A stretch of DNA of 64,000 nt, from contig OZ024936.1 of NCBI GenBank assembly GCA_964017235.1, positions 12,562,496 through 12,626,495 of the forward strand, in the 5' to 3' direction. The stretch is from Sabellastarte sp. h YS-2021 (Eukaryota > Annelida > Polychaeta > Sabellida > Sabellidae). Both the position numbers and the translations under genes were made by a program. The notes beneath the pieces were generated by a model, which saw only the letters and a list, made by a program, of their open reading frames with translations, had not been told where the DNA came from and did no database searches. Of this stretch, positions 51,840 through 62,943 are shown in pieces; positions within the stretch are counted from its first letter, which is position 1; every line of letters starts with the position of its first letter.

Positions 51840-54557
51840 ATGGGGATTTTGCCATGCATATACACTAGTACAGGTGCCTTACCATCGAGTACGCCAATTT
51901 TGGTCGTTCCGAGGGACACCAATTTTTTTCCACCAATGGATAGAGTGGTCCAGTCTGAGTCTATACAATATAACAGGGTAGGGTCTAAAGACCTTAATTT
52001 CGTAGATATGAGCAGAAACAGTATTTCCCATTGATTTTAAATGGGGATTTCGTCATACATGTGTAGATGCCGTACGATCGAGTACGCCAATTTTGGTCAT
52101 TCCGAGGGACACCAATTTTTTTCCACCAATGGATAGAGTGGTCCAGTCTGAGTCTATACAATATAACAGGGTAGGGTCTAAAGACCTTAATTTCGTAGAT
52201 ATGAGCAGAAACAGTATTTCCCATTGATTTTAAATGGGGATTTCGTCGTACATGTGTAGATGCCTTACCATCGAGTACGCCAATTTTGGTCGTTCCGAGG
52301 GACACCAATTTTTTTCCACCAATGGATAGAGTGGTCCAGTCTGAGTCTATACAATATAACAGGGTAGGGTCTAAAGACCTTAATTTCGTAGATATGAGCA
52401 GAAACAGTATTTCCCATTGATTTTAAATGGGGATTTCGTCGTACATGTGTAGATGCCTTACCATCGAGTACGCCAATTTTGGTCGTTCCGAGGGACACCA
52501 ATTTTTTTCCACCAATGGATAGAGTGGTCCAGTCTGAGTCTATACAATATAACAGGGTAGGGTCTAAAGACCTTAATTTCGTAGATATGAGCAGAAACAG
52601 TATTTCCCATTGATTTTAAATGGGGATTTCGTCGTACATGTGTAGATGCCGTACGATCGAGTACGCCAATTTTGGTCGTTCCGAGGGACACCAATTTTTT
52701 TCCACCAATGGATAGACTGGTCCAGTCTGAGTCTATACAATATAACAGGGTAGGGTCTAAAGACCTTAATTTCGTAGATATGAGCAGAAACAGTATTTCC
52801 CATTGATTTTAAATGGGGATTTTGTCGTACATGTGTAGATGCCTTACCATCGAGTACGCCAATTTTGGTCGTTCCGAGGGACACCAATTTTTTTCCACCA
52901 ATTGATAGAGTGGTCCAGTCTGAGTCTATACAATATAACAGGGTAGGGTCTAAAGACCTTAATTTCGTAGATATGAGCAAAAACAGTATTTCCCATTGAT
53001 TTTAAATGGGGATTTCGTCGTACATGTGTAGATGCCTTACCATCGAGTACGCCAATTTTGGTCGTTCCGAGGGACACCAATTTTTTTCCACCAATGGATA
53101 GACTGGTCCAGTCTGAGTCTATACAATATAACAGGGTAGGGTCTAAAGACCTTAATTTCGTAGATATGAGCAGAAACAGTATTTCCCATTGATTTTAAAT
53201 GGGGATTTTGTCGTACATGTGTAGATGCCTTACCATCGAGTACGCCAATTTTGGTCGTTCCGAGGGACACCAATTTTTTTCCACCAATTGATAGAGTGGT
53301 CCAGTCTGAGTCTATACAATATAACAGGGTAGGGTCTAAAGACCTTAATTTCGTAGATATGAGCAAAAACAGTATTTCCCATTGATTTTAAATGGGGATT
53401 TTGCCATGCATATACACTAGTACAGGTGCCTTACCATCGAGTACGCCAATTTTGGTCGTTCCGAGGGACACCAATTTTTTTCCACCAATGGATAGAGTGG
53501 TCCAGTCTGAGTCTATACAATATAACAGGGTAGGGTCTAAAGACCTTAATTTCGTAGATATGAGCAGAAACAGTATTTCCCATTGATTTTAAATGGGGAT
53601 TTCGTCATACATGTGTAGATGCCGTACGATCGAGTACGCCAATTTTGGTCATTCCGAGGGACACCAATTTTTTTCCACCAATGGATAGAGTGGTCCAGTC
53701 TGAGTCTATACAATATAACAGGGTAGGGTCTAAAGACCTTAATTTCGTAGATATGAGCAGAAACAGTATTTCCCATTGATTTTAAATGGGGATTTCGTCG
53801 TACATGTGTAGATGCCTTACCATCGAGTACGCCAATTTTGGTCGTTCCGAGGGACACCAATTTTTTTCCACCAATGGATAGAGTGGTCCAGTCTGAGTCT
53901 ATACAATATAACAGGGTAGGGTCTAAAGACCTTAATTTCGTAGATATGAGCAGAAACAGTATTTCCCATTGATTTTAAATGGGGATTTCGTCGTACATGT
54001 GTAGATGCCTTACCATCGAGTACGCCAATTTTGGTCGTTCCGAGGGACACCAATTTTTTTCCACCAATGGATAGACTGGTCCAGTCTGAGTCTATACAAT
54101 ATAACAGGGTAGGGTCTAAAGACCTTAATTTCGTAGATATGAGCAGAAACAGTATTTCCCATTGATTTTAAATGGGGATTTCGTCATACATGTGTAGATG
54201 CCGTACGATCGAGTACGCCAATTTTGGTCGTTCCGAGGGACACCAATTTTTTTCCACCAATGGATAGAGTGGTCCAGTCTGAGTCTATACAATATAACAG
54301 GGTAGGGTCTAAAGACCTTAATTTCGTAGATATGAGCAGAAACAGTATTTCCCATTGATTTTAAATGGGGATTTCGTCGTACATGTGTAGATGCCTTACC
54401 ATCGAGTACGCCAATTTTGGTCGTTCCGAGGGACACCAATTTTTTTCCACCAATGGATAGAGTGGTCCAGTCTGAGTCTATACAATATAACAGGGTAGGG
54501 TCTAAAGACCTTAATTTCGTAGATATGAGCAGAAACAGTATTTCCCATTGATTTTAA
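51840..54557. repeat. 14-monomer block equal to the 3-prime part of the 17-monomer unit
   Basis: The order is L1-S2-S1-S1-S7-S5-S6-S5-L1-S2-S1-S6-S3-S1, which is the 17-monomer unit without its leading L2-S4-S1. Confidence 0.9.
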
Positions 54558-56326
54558 ATGGGGATTTTGCCATGCATATACACTAGTACAGGTGCCTTAC
54601 CATCGAGTACGCCAATTTTGGTCGTTCCGAGGGACACCAATTTTTTTCCACCAATGGATAGAGTGGTCCAGTCTGAGTCTATACAATATAACAGGGTAGG
54701 GTCTAAAGACCTTAATTTCGTAGATATGAGCAGAAACAGTATTTCCCATTGATTTTAAATGGGGATTTCGTCGTACATGTGTAGATGCCTTACCATCGAG
54801 TACGCCAATTTTGGTCGTTCCGAGGGACACCAATTTTTTTCCACCAATGGATAGAGTGGTCCAGTCTGAGTCTATACAATATAACAGGGTAGGGTCTAAA
54901 GACCTTAATTTCGTAGATATGAGCAGAAACAGTATTTCCCATTGATTTTAAATGGGGATTTTGCCATGCATATACACTAGTACAGGTGCCTTACCATCGA
55001 GTACGCCAATTTTGGTCGTTCCGAGGGACACCAATTTTTTTCCACCAATGGATAGAGTGGTCCAGTCTGAGTCTATACAATATAACAGGGTAGGGTCTAA
55101 AGACCTTAATTTCGTAGATATGAGCAGAAACAGTATTTCCCATTGATTTTAAATGGGGATTTCGTCATACATGTGTAGATGCCGTACGATCGAGTACGCC
55201 AATTTTGGTCGTTCCGAGGGACACCAATTTTTTTCCACCAATGGATAGAGTGGTCCAGTCTGAGTCTATACAATATAACAGGGTAGGGTCTAAAGACCTT
55301 AATTTCGTAGATATGAGCAGAAACAGTATTTCCCATTGATTTTAAATGGGGATTTCGTCGTACATGTGTAGATGCCTTACCATCGAGTACGCCAATTTTG
55401 GTCGTTCCGAGGGACACCAATTTTTTTCCACCAATGGATAGAGTGGTCCAGTCTGAGTCTATACAATATAACAGGGTAGGGTCTAAAGACCTTAATTTCG
55501 TAGATATGAGCAGAAACAGTATTTCCCATTGATTTTAAATGGGGATTTCGTCGTACATGTGTAGATGCCTTACCATCGAGTACGCCAATTTTGGTCGTTC
55601 CGAGGGACACCAATTTTTTTCCACCAATGGATAGAGTGGTCCAGTCTGAGTCTATACAATATAACAGGGTAGGGTCTAAAGACCTTAATTTCGTAGATAT
55701 GAGCAGAAACAGTATTTCCCATTGATTTTAAATGGGGATTTTGCCATGCATATACACTAGTACAGGTGCCTTACCATCGAGTACGCCAATTTTGGTCGTT
55801 CCGAGGGACACCAATTTTTTTCCACCAATGGATAGAGTGGTCCAGTCTGAGTCTATACAATATAACAGGGTAGGGTCTAAAGACCTTAATTTCGTAGATA
55901 TGAGCAGAAACAGTATTTCCCATTGATTTTAAATGGGGATTTTGCAATGCATATACACTAGTACAGGTGCCTTACCATCGAGTACGCCAATTTTGGTCGT
56001 TCCGAGGGACACCAATTTTTTTCCACCAATGGATAGAGTGGTCCAGTCTGAGTCTATACAATATAACAGGGTAGGGTCTAAAGACCTTAATTTCGTAGAT
56101 ATGAGCAGAAACAGTATTTCCCATTGATTTTAAATGGGGATTTCGTCATACATGTGTAGATGCCTTACCATGGAGTACGCCAATTTTGGTCGTTCCGAGG
56201 GACACCAATTTTTTTCCACCAATGGATAGAGTGGTCCAGTCTGAGTCTATACAATATAACAGGGTAGGGTCTAAAGACCTTAATTTCGTAGATATGAGCA
56301 GAAACAGTATTTCCCATTGATTTTAA
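53392..56326. repeat. 15-monomer unit (2,935 bp), plain lineage, copy 2
   Basis: The class order is the same as 47160-50094, displaced by 6,232 bp as part of the tandem duplication. Confidence 0.9.
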
Positions 56327-58071
56327 ATGGGGATTTCGTCGTACATGTGTAGATGCCTTACCATCGAGTACGCCAATTTTGGTCGTTCCGAGGGACACCA
56401 ATTTTTTTCCACCAATGGATAGAGTGGTCCAGTCTGAGTCTATACAATATAACAGGGTAGGGTCTAAAGACCTTAATTTCGTAGATATGAGCAGAAACAG
56501 TATTTCCCATTGATTTTAAATGGGGATTTTGCCATGCATATACACTAGTACAGGTGCCTTACCATCGAGTACGCCAATTTTGGTCGTTCCGAGGGACACC
56601 AATTTTTTTCCACCAATGGATAGAGTGGTCCAGTCTGAGTCTATACAATATAACAGGGTAGGGTCTAAAGACCTTAATTTCGTAGATATGAGCAGAAACA
56701 GTATTTCCCATTGATTTTAAATGGGGATTTCGTCATACATGTGTAGATGCCGTACGATCGAGTACGCCAATTTTGGTCATTCCGAGGGACACCAATTTTT
56801 TTCCACCAATGGATAGAGTGGTCCAGTCTGAGTCTATACAATATAACAGGGTAGGGTCTAAAGACCTTAATTTCGTAGATATGAGCAGAAACAGTATTTC
56901 CCATTGATTTTAAATGGGGATTTCGTCGTACATGTGTAGATGCCTTACCATCGAGTACGCCAATTTTGGTCGTTCCGAGGGACACCAATTTTTTTCCACC
57001 AATGGATAGAGTGGTCCAGTCTGAGTCTATACAATATAACAGGGTAGGGTCTAAAGACCTTAATTTCGTAGATATGAGCAGAAACAGTATTTCCCATTGA
57101 TTTTAAATGGGGATTTCGTCGTACATGTGTAGATGCCTTACCATCGAGTACGCCAATTTTGGTCGTTCCGAGGGACACCAATTTTTTTCCACCAATGGAT
57201 AGAGTGGTCCAGTCTGAGTCTATACAATATAACAGGGTAGGGTCTAAAGACCTTAATTTCGTAGATATGAGCAGAAACAGTATTTCCCATTGATTTTAAA
57301 TGGGGATTTCGTCGTACATGTGTAGATGCCGTACGATCGAGTACGCCAATTTTGGTCGTTCCGAGGGACACCAATTTTTTTCCACCAATGGATAGACTGG
57401 TCCAGTCTGAGTCTATACAATATAACAGGGTAGGGTCTAAAGACCTTAATTTCGTAGATATGAGCAGAAACAGTATTTCCCATTGATTTTAAATGGGGAT
57501 TTTGTCGTACATGTGTAGATGCCTTACCATCGAGTACGCCAATTTTGGTCGTTCCGAGGGACACCAATTTTTTTCCACCAATTGATAGAGTGGTCCAGTC
57601 TGAGTCTATACAATATAACAGGGTAGGGTCTAAAGACCTTAATTTCGTAGATATGAGCAAAAACAGTATTTCCCATTGATTTTAAATGGGGATTTCGTCG
57701 TACATGTGTAGATGCCTTACCATCGAGTACGCCAATTTTGGTCGTTCCGAGGGACACCAATTTTTTTCCACCAATGGATAGAGTGGTCCAGTCTGAGTCT
57801 ATACAATATAACAGGGTAGGGTCTAAAGACCTTAATTTCGTAGATATGAGCAGAAACAGTATTTCCCATTGATTTTAAATGGGGATTTCGTCGTACATGT
57901 GTAGATGCCTTACCATCGAGTACGCCAATTTTGGTCGTTCCGAGGGACACCAATTTTTTTCCACCAATGGATAGAGTGGTCCAGTCTGAGTCTATACAAT
58001 ATAACAGGGTAGGGTCTAAAGACCTTAATTTCGTAGATATGAGCAGAAACAGTATTTCCCATTGATTTTAA
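55732..58071. repeat. 12-monomer unit (2,340 bp), tandem copy 1
   Basis: The order is L1-L2-S4-S1-L1-S2-S1-S1-S7-S5-S1-S1. It is followed directly by an identical class string. Confidence 0.93.
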
Positions 58072-60411
58072 ATGGGGATTTTGCCATGCATATACACTAG
58101 TACAGGTGCCTTACCATCGAGTACGCCAATTTTGGTCGTTCCGAGGGACACCAATTTTTTTCCACCAATGGATAGAGTGGTCCAGTCTGAGTCTATACAA
58201 TATAACAGGGTAGGGTCTAAAGACCTTAATTTCGTAGATATGAGCAGAAACAGTATTTCCCATTGATTTTAAATGGGGATTTTGCAATGCATATACACTA
58301 GTACAGGTGCCTTACCATCGAGTACGCCAATTTTGGTCGTTCCGAGGGACACCAATTTTTTTCCACCAATGGATAGAGTGGTCCAGTCTGAGTCTATACA
58401 ATATAACAGGGTAGGGTCTAAAGACCTTAATTTCGTAGATATGAGCAGAAACAGTATTTCCCATTGATTTTAAATGGGGATTTCGTCATACATGTGTAGA
58501 TGCCTTACCATGGAGTACGCCAATTTTGGTCGTTCCGAGGGACACCAATTTTTTTCCACCAATGGATAGAGTGGTCCAGTCTGAGTCTATACAATATAAC
58601 AGGGTAGGGTCTAAAGACCTTAATTTCGTAGATATGAGCAGAAACAGTATTTCCCATTGATTTTAAATGGGGATTTCGTCGTACATGTGTAGATGCCTTA
58701 CCATCGAGTACGCCAATTTTGGTCGTTCCGAGGGACACCAATTTTTTTCCACCAATGGATAGAGTGGTCCAGTCTGAGTCTATACAATATAACAGGGTAG
58801 GGTCTAAAGACCTTAATTTCGTAGATATGAGCAGAAACAGTATTTCCCATTGATTTTAAATGGGGATTTTGCCATGCATATACACTAGTACAGGTGCCTT
58901 ACCATCGAGTACGCCAATTTTGGTCGTTCCGAGGGACACCAATTTTTTTCCACCAATGGATAGAGTGGTCCAGTCTGAGTCTATACAATATAACAGGGTA
59001 GGGTCTAAAGACCTTAATTTCGTAGATATGAGCAGAAACAGTATTTCCCATTGATTTTAAATGGGGATTTCGTCATACATGTGTAGATGCCGTACGATCG
59101 AGTACGCCAATTTTGGTCATTCCGAGGGACACCAATTTTTTTCCACCAATGGATAGAGTGGTCCAGTCTGAGTCTATACAATATAACAGGGTAGGGTCTA
59201 AAGACCTTAATTTCGTAGATATGAGCAGAAACAGTATTTCCCATTGATTTTAAATGGGGATTTCGTCGTACATGTGTAGATGCCTTACCATCGAGTACGC
59301 CAATTTTGGTCGTTCCGAGGGACACCAATTTTTTTCCACCAATGGATAGAGTGGTCCAGTCTGAGTCTATACAATATAACAGGGTAGGGTCTAAAGACCT
59401 TAATTTCGTAGATATGAGCAGAAACAGTATTTCCCATTGATTTTAAATGGGGATTTCGTCGTACATGTGTAGATGCCTTACCATCGAGTACGCCAATTTT
59501 GGTCGTTCCGAGGGACACCAATTTTTTTCCACCAATGGATAGAGTGGTCCAGTCTGAGTCTATACAATATAACAGGGTAGGGTCTAAAGACCTTAATTTC
59601 GTAGATATGAGCAGAAACAGTATTTCCCATTGATTTTAAATGGGGATTTCGTCGTACATGTGTAGATGCCGTACGATCGAGTACGCCAATTTTGGTCGTT
59701 CCGAGGGACACCAATTTTTTTCCACCAATGGATAGACTGGTCCAGTCTGAGTCTATACAATATAACAGGGTAGGGTCTAAAGACCTTAATTTCGTAGATA
59801 TGAGCAGAAACAGTATTTCCCATTGATTTTAAATGGGGATTTTGTCGTACATGTGTAGATGCCTTACCATCGAGTACGCCAATTTTGGTCGTTCCGAGGG
59901 ACACCAATTTTTTTCCACCAATTGATAGAGTGGTCCAGTCTGAGTCTATACAATATAACAGGGTAGGGTCTAAAGACCTTAATTTCGTAGATATGAGCAA
60001 AAACAGTATTTCCCATTGATTTTAAATGGGGATTTCGTCGTACATGTGTAGATGCCTTACCATCGAGTACGCCAATTTTGGTCGTTCCGAGGGACACCAA
60101 TTTTTTTCCACCAATGGATAGAGTGGTCCAGTCTGAGTCTATACAATATAACAGGGTAGGGTCTAAAGACCTTAATTTCGTAGATATGAGCAGAAACAGT
60201 ATTTCCCATTGATTTTAAATGGGGATTTCGTCGTACATGTGTAGATGCCTTACCATCGAGTACGCCAATTTTGGTCGTTCCGAGGGACACCAATTTTTTT
60301 CCACCAATGGATAGAGTGGTCCAGTCTGAGTCTATACAATATAACAGGGTAGGGTCTAAAGACCTTAATTTCGTAGATATGAGCAGAAACAGTATTTCCC
60401 ATTGATTTTAA
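58072..60411. repeat. 12-monomer unit (2,340 bp), tandem copy 2
   Basis: Second adjacent copy with the same class order and exact 2,340-bp spacing. This is the only place in the window where complete copies of the 12-monomer unit are adjacent. Confidence 0.93.
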
Positions 60412-61593
60412 ATGGGGATTTTGCCATGCATATACACTAGTACAGGTGCCTTACCATCGAGTACGCCAATTTTGGTCGTTCCGAGGGACACCAATTTTTT
60501 TCCACCAATGGATAGAGTGGTCCAGTCTGAGTCTATACAATATAACAGGGTAGGGTCTAAAGACCTTAATTTCGTAGATATGAGCAGAAACAGTATTTCC
60601 CATTGATTTTAAATGGGGATTTTGCAATGCATATACACTAGTACAGGTGCCTTACCATCGAGTACGCCAATTTTGGTCGTTCCGAGGGACACCAATTTTT
60701 TTCCACCAATGGATAGAGTGGTCCAGTCTGAGTCTATACAATATAACAGGGTAGGGTCTAAAGACCTTAATTTCGTAGATATGAGCAGAAACAGTATTTC
60801 CCATTGATTTTAAATGGGGATTTCGTCATACATGTGTAGATGCCTTACCATGGAGTACGCCAATTTTGGTCGTTCCGAGGGACACCAATTTTTTTCCACC
60901 AATGGATAGAGTGGTCCAGTCTGAGTCTATACAATATAACAGGGTAGGGTCTAAAGACCTTAATTTCGTAGATATGAGCAGAAACAGTATTTCCCATTGA
61001 TTTTAAATGGGGATTTCGTCGTACATGTGTAGATGCCTTACCATCGAGTACGCCAATTTTGGTCGTTCCGAGGGACACCAATTTTTTTCCACCAATGGAT
61101 AGAGTGGTCCAGTCTGAGTCTATACAATATAACAGGGTAGGGTCTAAAGACCTTAATTTCGTAGATATGAGCAGAAACAGTATTTCCCATTGATTTTAAA
61201 TGGGGATTTTGCCATGCATATACACTAGTACAGGTGCCTTACCATCGAGTACGCCAATTTTGGTCGTTCCGAGGGACACCAATTTTTTTCCACCAATGGA
61301 TAGAGTGGTCCAGTCTGAGTCTATACAATATAACAGGGTAGGGTCTAAAGACCTTAATTTCGTAGATATGAGCAGAAACAGTATTTCCCATTGATTTTAA
61401 ATGGGGATTTCGTCATACATGTGTAGATGCCGTACGATCGAGTACGCCAATTTTGGTCATTCCGAGGGACACCAATTTTTTTCCACCAATGGATAGAGTG
61501 GTCCAGTCTGAGTCTATACAATATAACAGGGTAGGGTCTAAAGACCTTAATTTCGTAGATATGAGCAGAAACAGTATTTCCCATTGATTTTAA

Positions 61594-61785
61594 ATGGGGA
61601 TTTCGTCGTACATGTGTAGATGCCTTACCATCGAGTACGCCAATTTTGGTCGTTCCGAGGGACACCAATTTTTTCCACCAATGGATAGAGTGGTCCAGTC
61701 TGAGTCTATACAATATAACAGGGTAGGGTCTAAAGACCTTAATTTCGTAGATATGAGCAGAAACAGTATTTCCCATTGATTTTAA
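61594..61785. repeat. 192-bp S1 monomer with a T6 tract
   Basis: The run that is T7 elsewhere is T6 at 61669-61674. It is the only length change in 326 monomers apart from the 193/201 dimorphism. It also fuses two reverse-strand reading frames into a spurious 168-codon frame. Confidence 0.95.
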
Positions 61786-62750
61786 ATGGGGATTTCGTCG
61801 TACATGTGTAGATGCCTTACCATCGAGTACGCCAATTTTGGTCGTTCCGAGGGACACCAATTTTTTTCCACCAATGGATAGAGTGGTCCAGTCTGAGTCT
61901 ATACAATATAACAGGGTAGGGTCTAAAGACCTTAATTTCGTAGATATGAGCAGAAACAGTATTTCCCATTGATTTTAAATGGGGATTTCGTCGTACATGT
62001 GTAGATGCCTTACCATCGAGTACGCCAATTTTGGTCGTTCCGAGGGACACCAATTTTTTTCCACCAATGGATAGACTGGTCCAGTCTGAGTCTATACAAT
62101 ATAACAGGGTAGGGTCTAAAGACCTTAATTTCGTAGATATGAGCAGAAACAGTATTTCCCATTGATTTTAAATGGGGATTTTGTCGTACATGTGTAGATG
62201 CCTTACCATCGAGTACGCCAATTTTGGTCGTTCCGAGGGACACCAATTTTTTTCCACCAATTGATAGAGTGGTCCAGTCTGAGTCTATACAATATAACAG
62301 GGTAGGGTCTAAAGACCTTAATTTCGTAGATATGAGCAAAAACAGTATTTCCCATTGATTTTAAATGGGGATTTCGTCGTACATGTGTAGATGCCTTACC
62401 ATCGAGTACGCCAATTTTGGTCGTTCCGAGGGACACCAATTTTTTTCCACCAATGGATAGACTGGTCCAGTCTGAGTCTATACAATATAACAGGGTAGGG
62501 TCTAAAGACCTTAATTTCGTAGATATGAGCAGAAACAGTATTTCCCATTGATTTTAAATGGGGATTTTGTCGTACATGTGTAGATGCCTTACCATCGAGT
62601 ACGCCAATTTTGGTCGTTCCGAGGGACACCAATTTTTTTCCACCAATTGATAGAGTGGTCCAGTCTCAGTCTATACAATATAACAGGGTAGGGTCTAAAG
62701 ACCTTAATTTCGTAGATATGAGCAAAAACAGTATTTCCCATTGATTTTAA

Positions 62751-62943
62751 ATGGGGATTTTGTCGTACATGTGTAGATGCCTTACCATCGAGTACGCCAA
62801 TTTTGGTCGTTCCGAGGGACACCAATTTTATTCCACCAATTGATAGAGTGGTCCAGTCTGAGTCTATACAATATAACAGGGTAGGGTCTAAAGACCTTAA
62901 TTTCGTAGATATGAGCAAAAACAGTATTTCCCATTGATTTTAA
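62751..62943. repeat. S5 monomer with an interrupted T tract
   Basis: The T7 tract reads TTTTATT, with A at 62830. No other monomer has this substitution. It is the second of two adjacent S5 monomers. Confidence 0.95.

Larger units (their letters stand above)
45261..58282. repeat. 6,232-bp tandem duplication
   Basis: Class order and class-diagnostic bases at 45261-52050 match 51493-58282 at a constant offset of 6,232 bp. The left limit is set by S4 at 45222 against S1 at 51454; the right limit by S2 at 52041 against L2 at 58273. The two copies overlap, as expected for a direct tandem duplication. Confidence 0.88.
60412..62943. repeat. Third 12-monomer unit, diverging into an irregular S5/S6 stretch
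   Basis: The order is L1-L2-S4-S1-L1-S2-S1(192 bp)-S1-S6-S5-S6-S5-S5. The first eight slots follow the 12-monomer unit, then S6 stands where S7 is expected. The stretch has three of the window's rarest variants: a six-T tract at 61669-61674, CAGTCTCAGTC on an S5 background (C at 62667) and an A inside the T tract at 62830. Two S5 monomers in direct succession occur only here. Confidence 0.9.
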
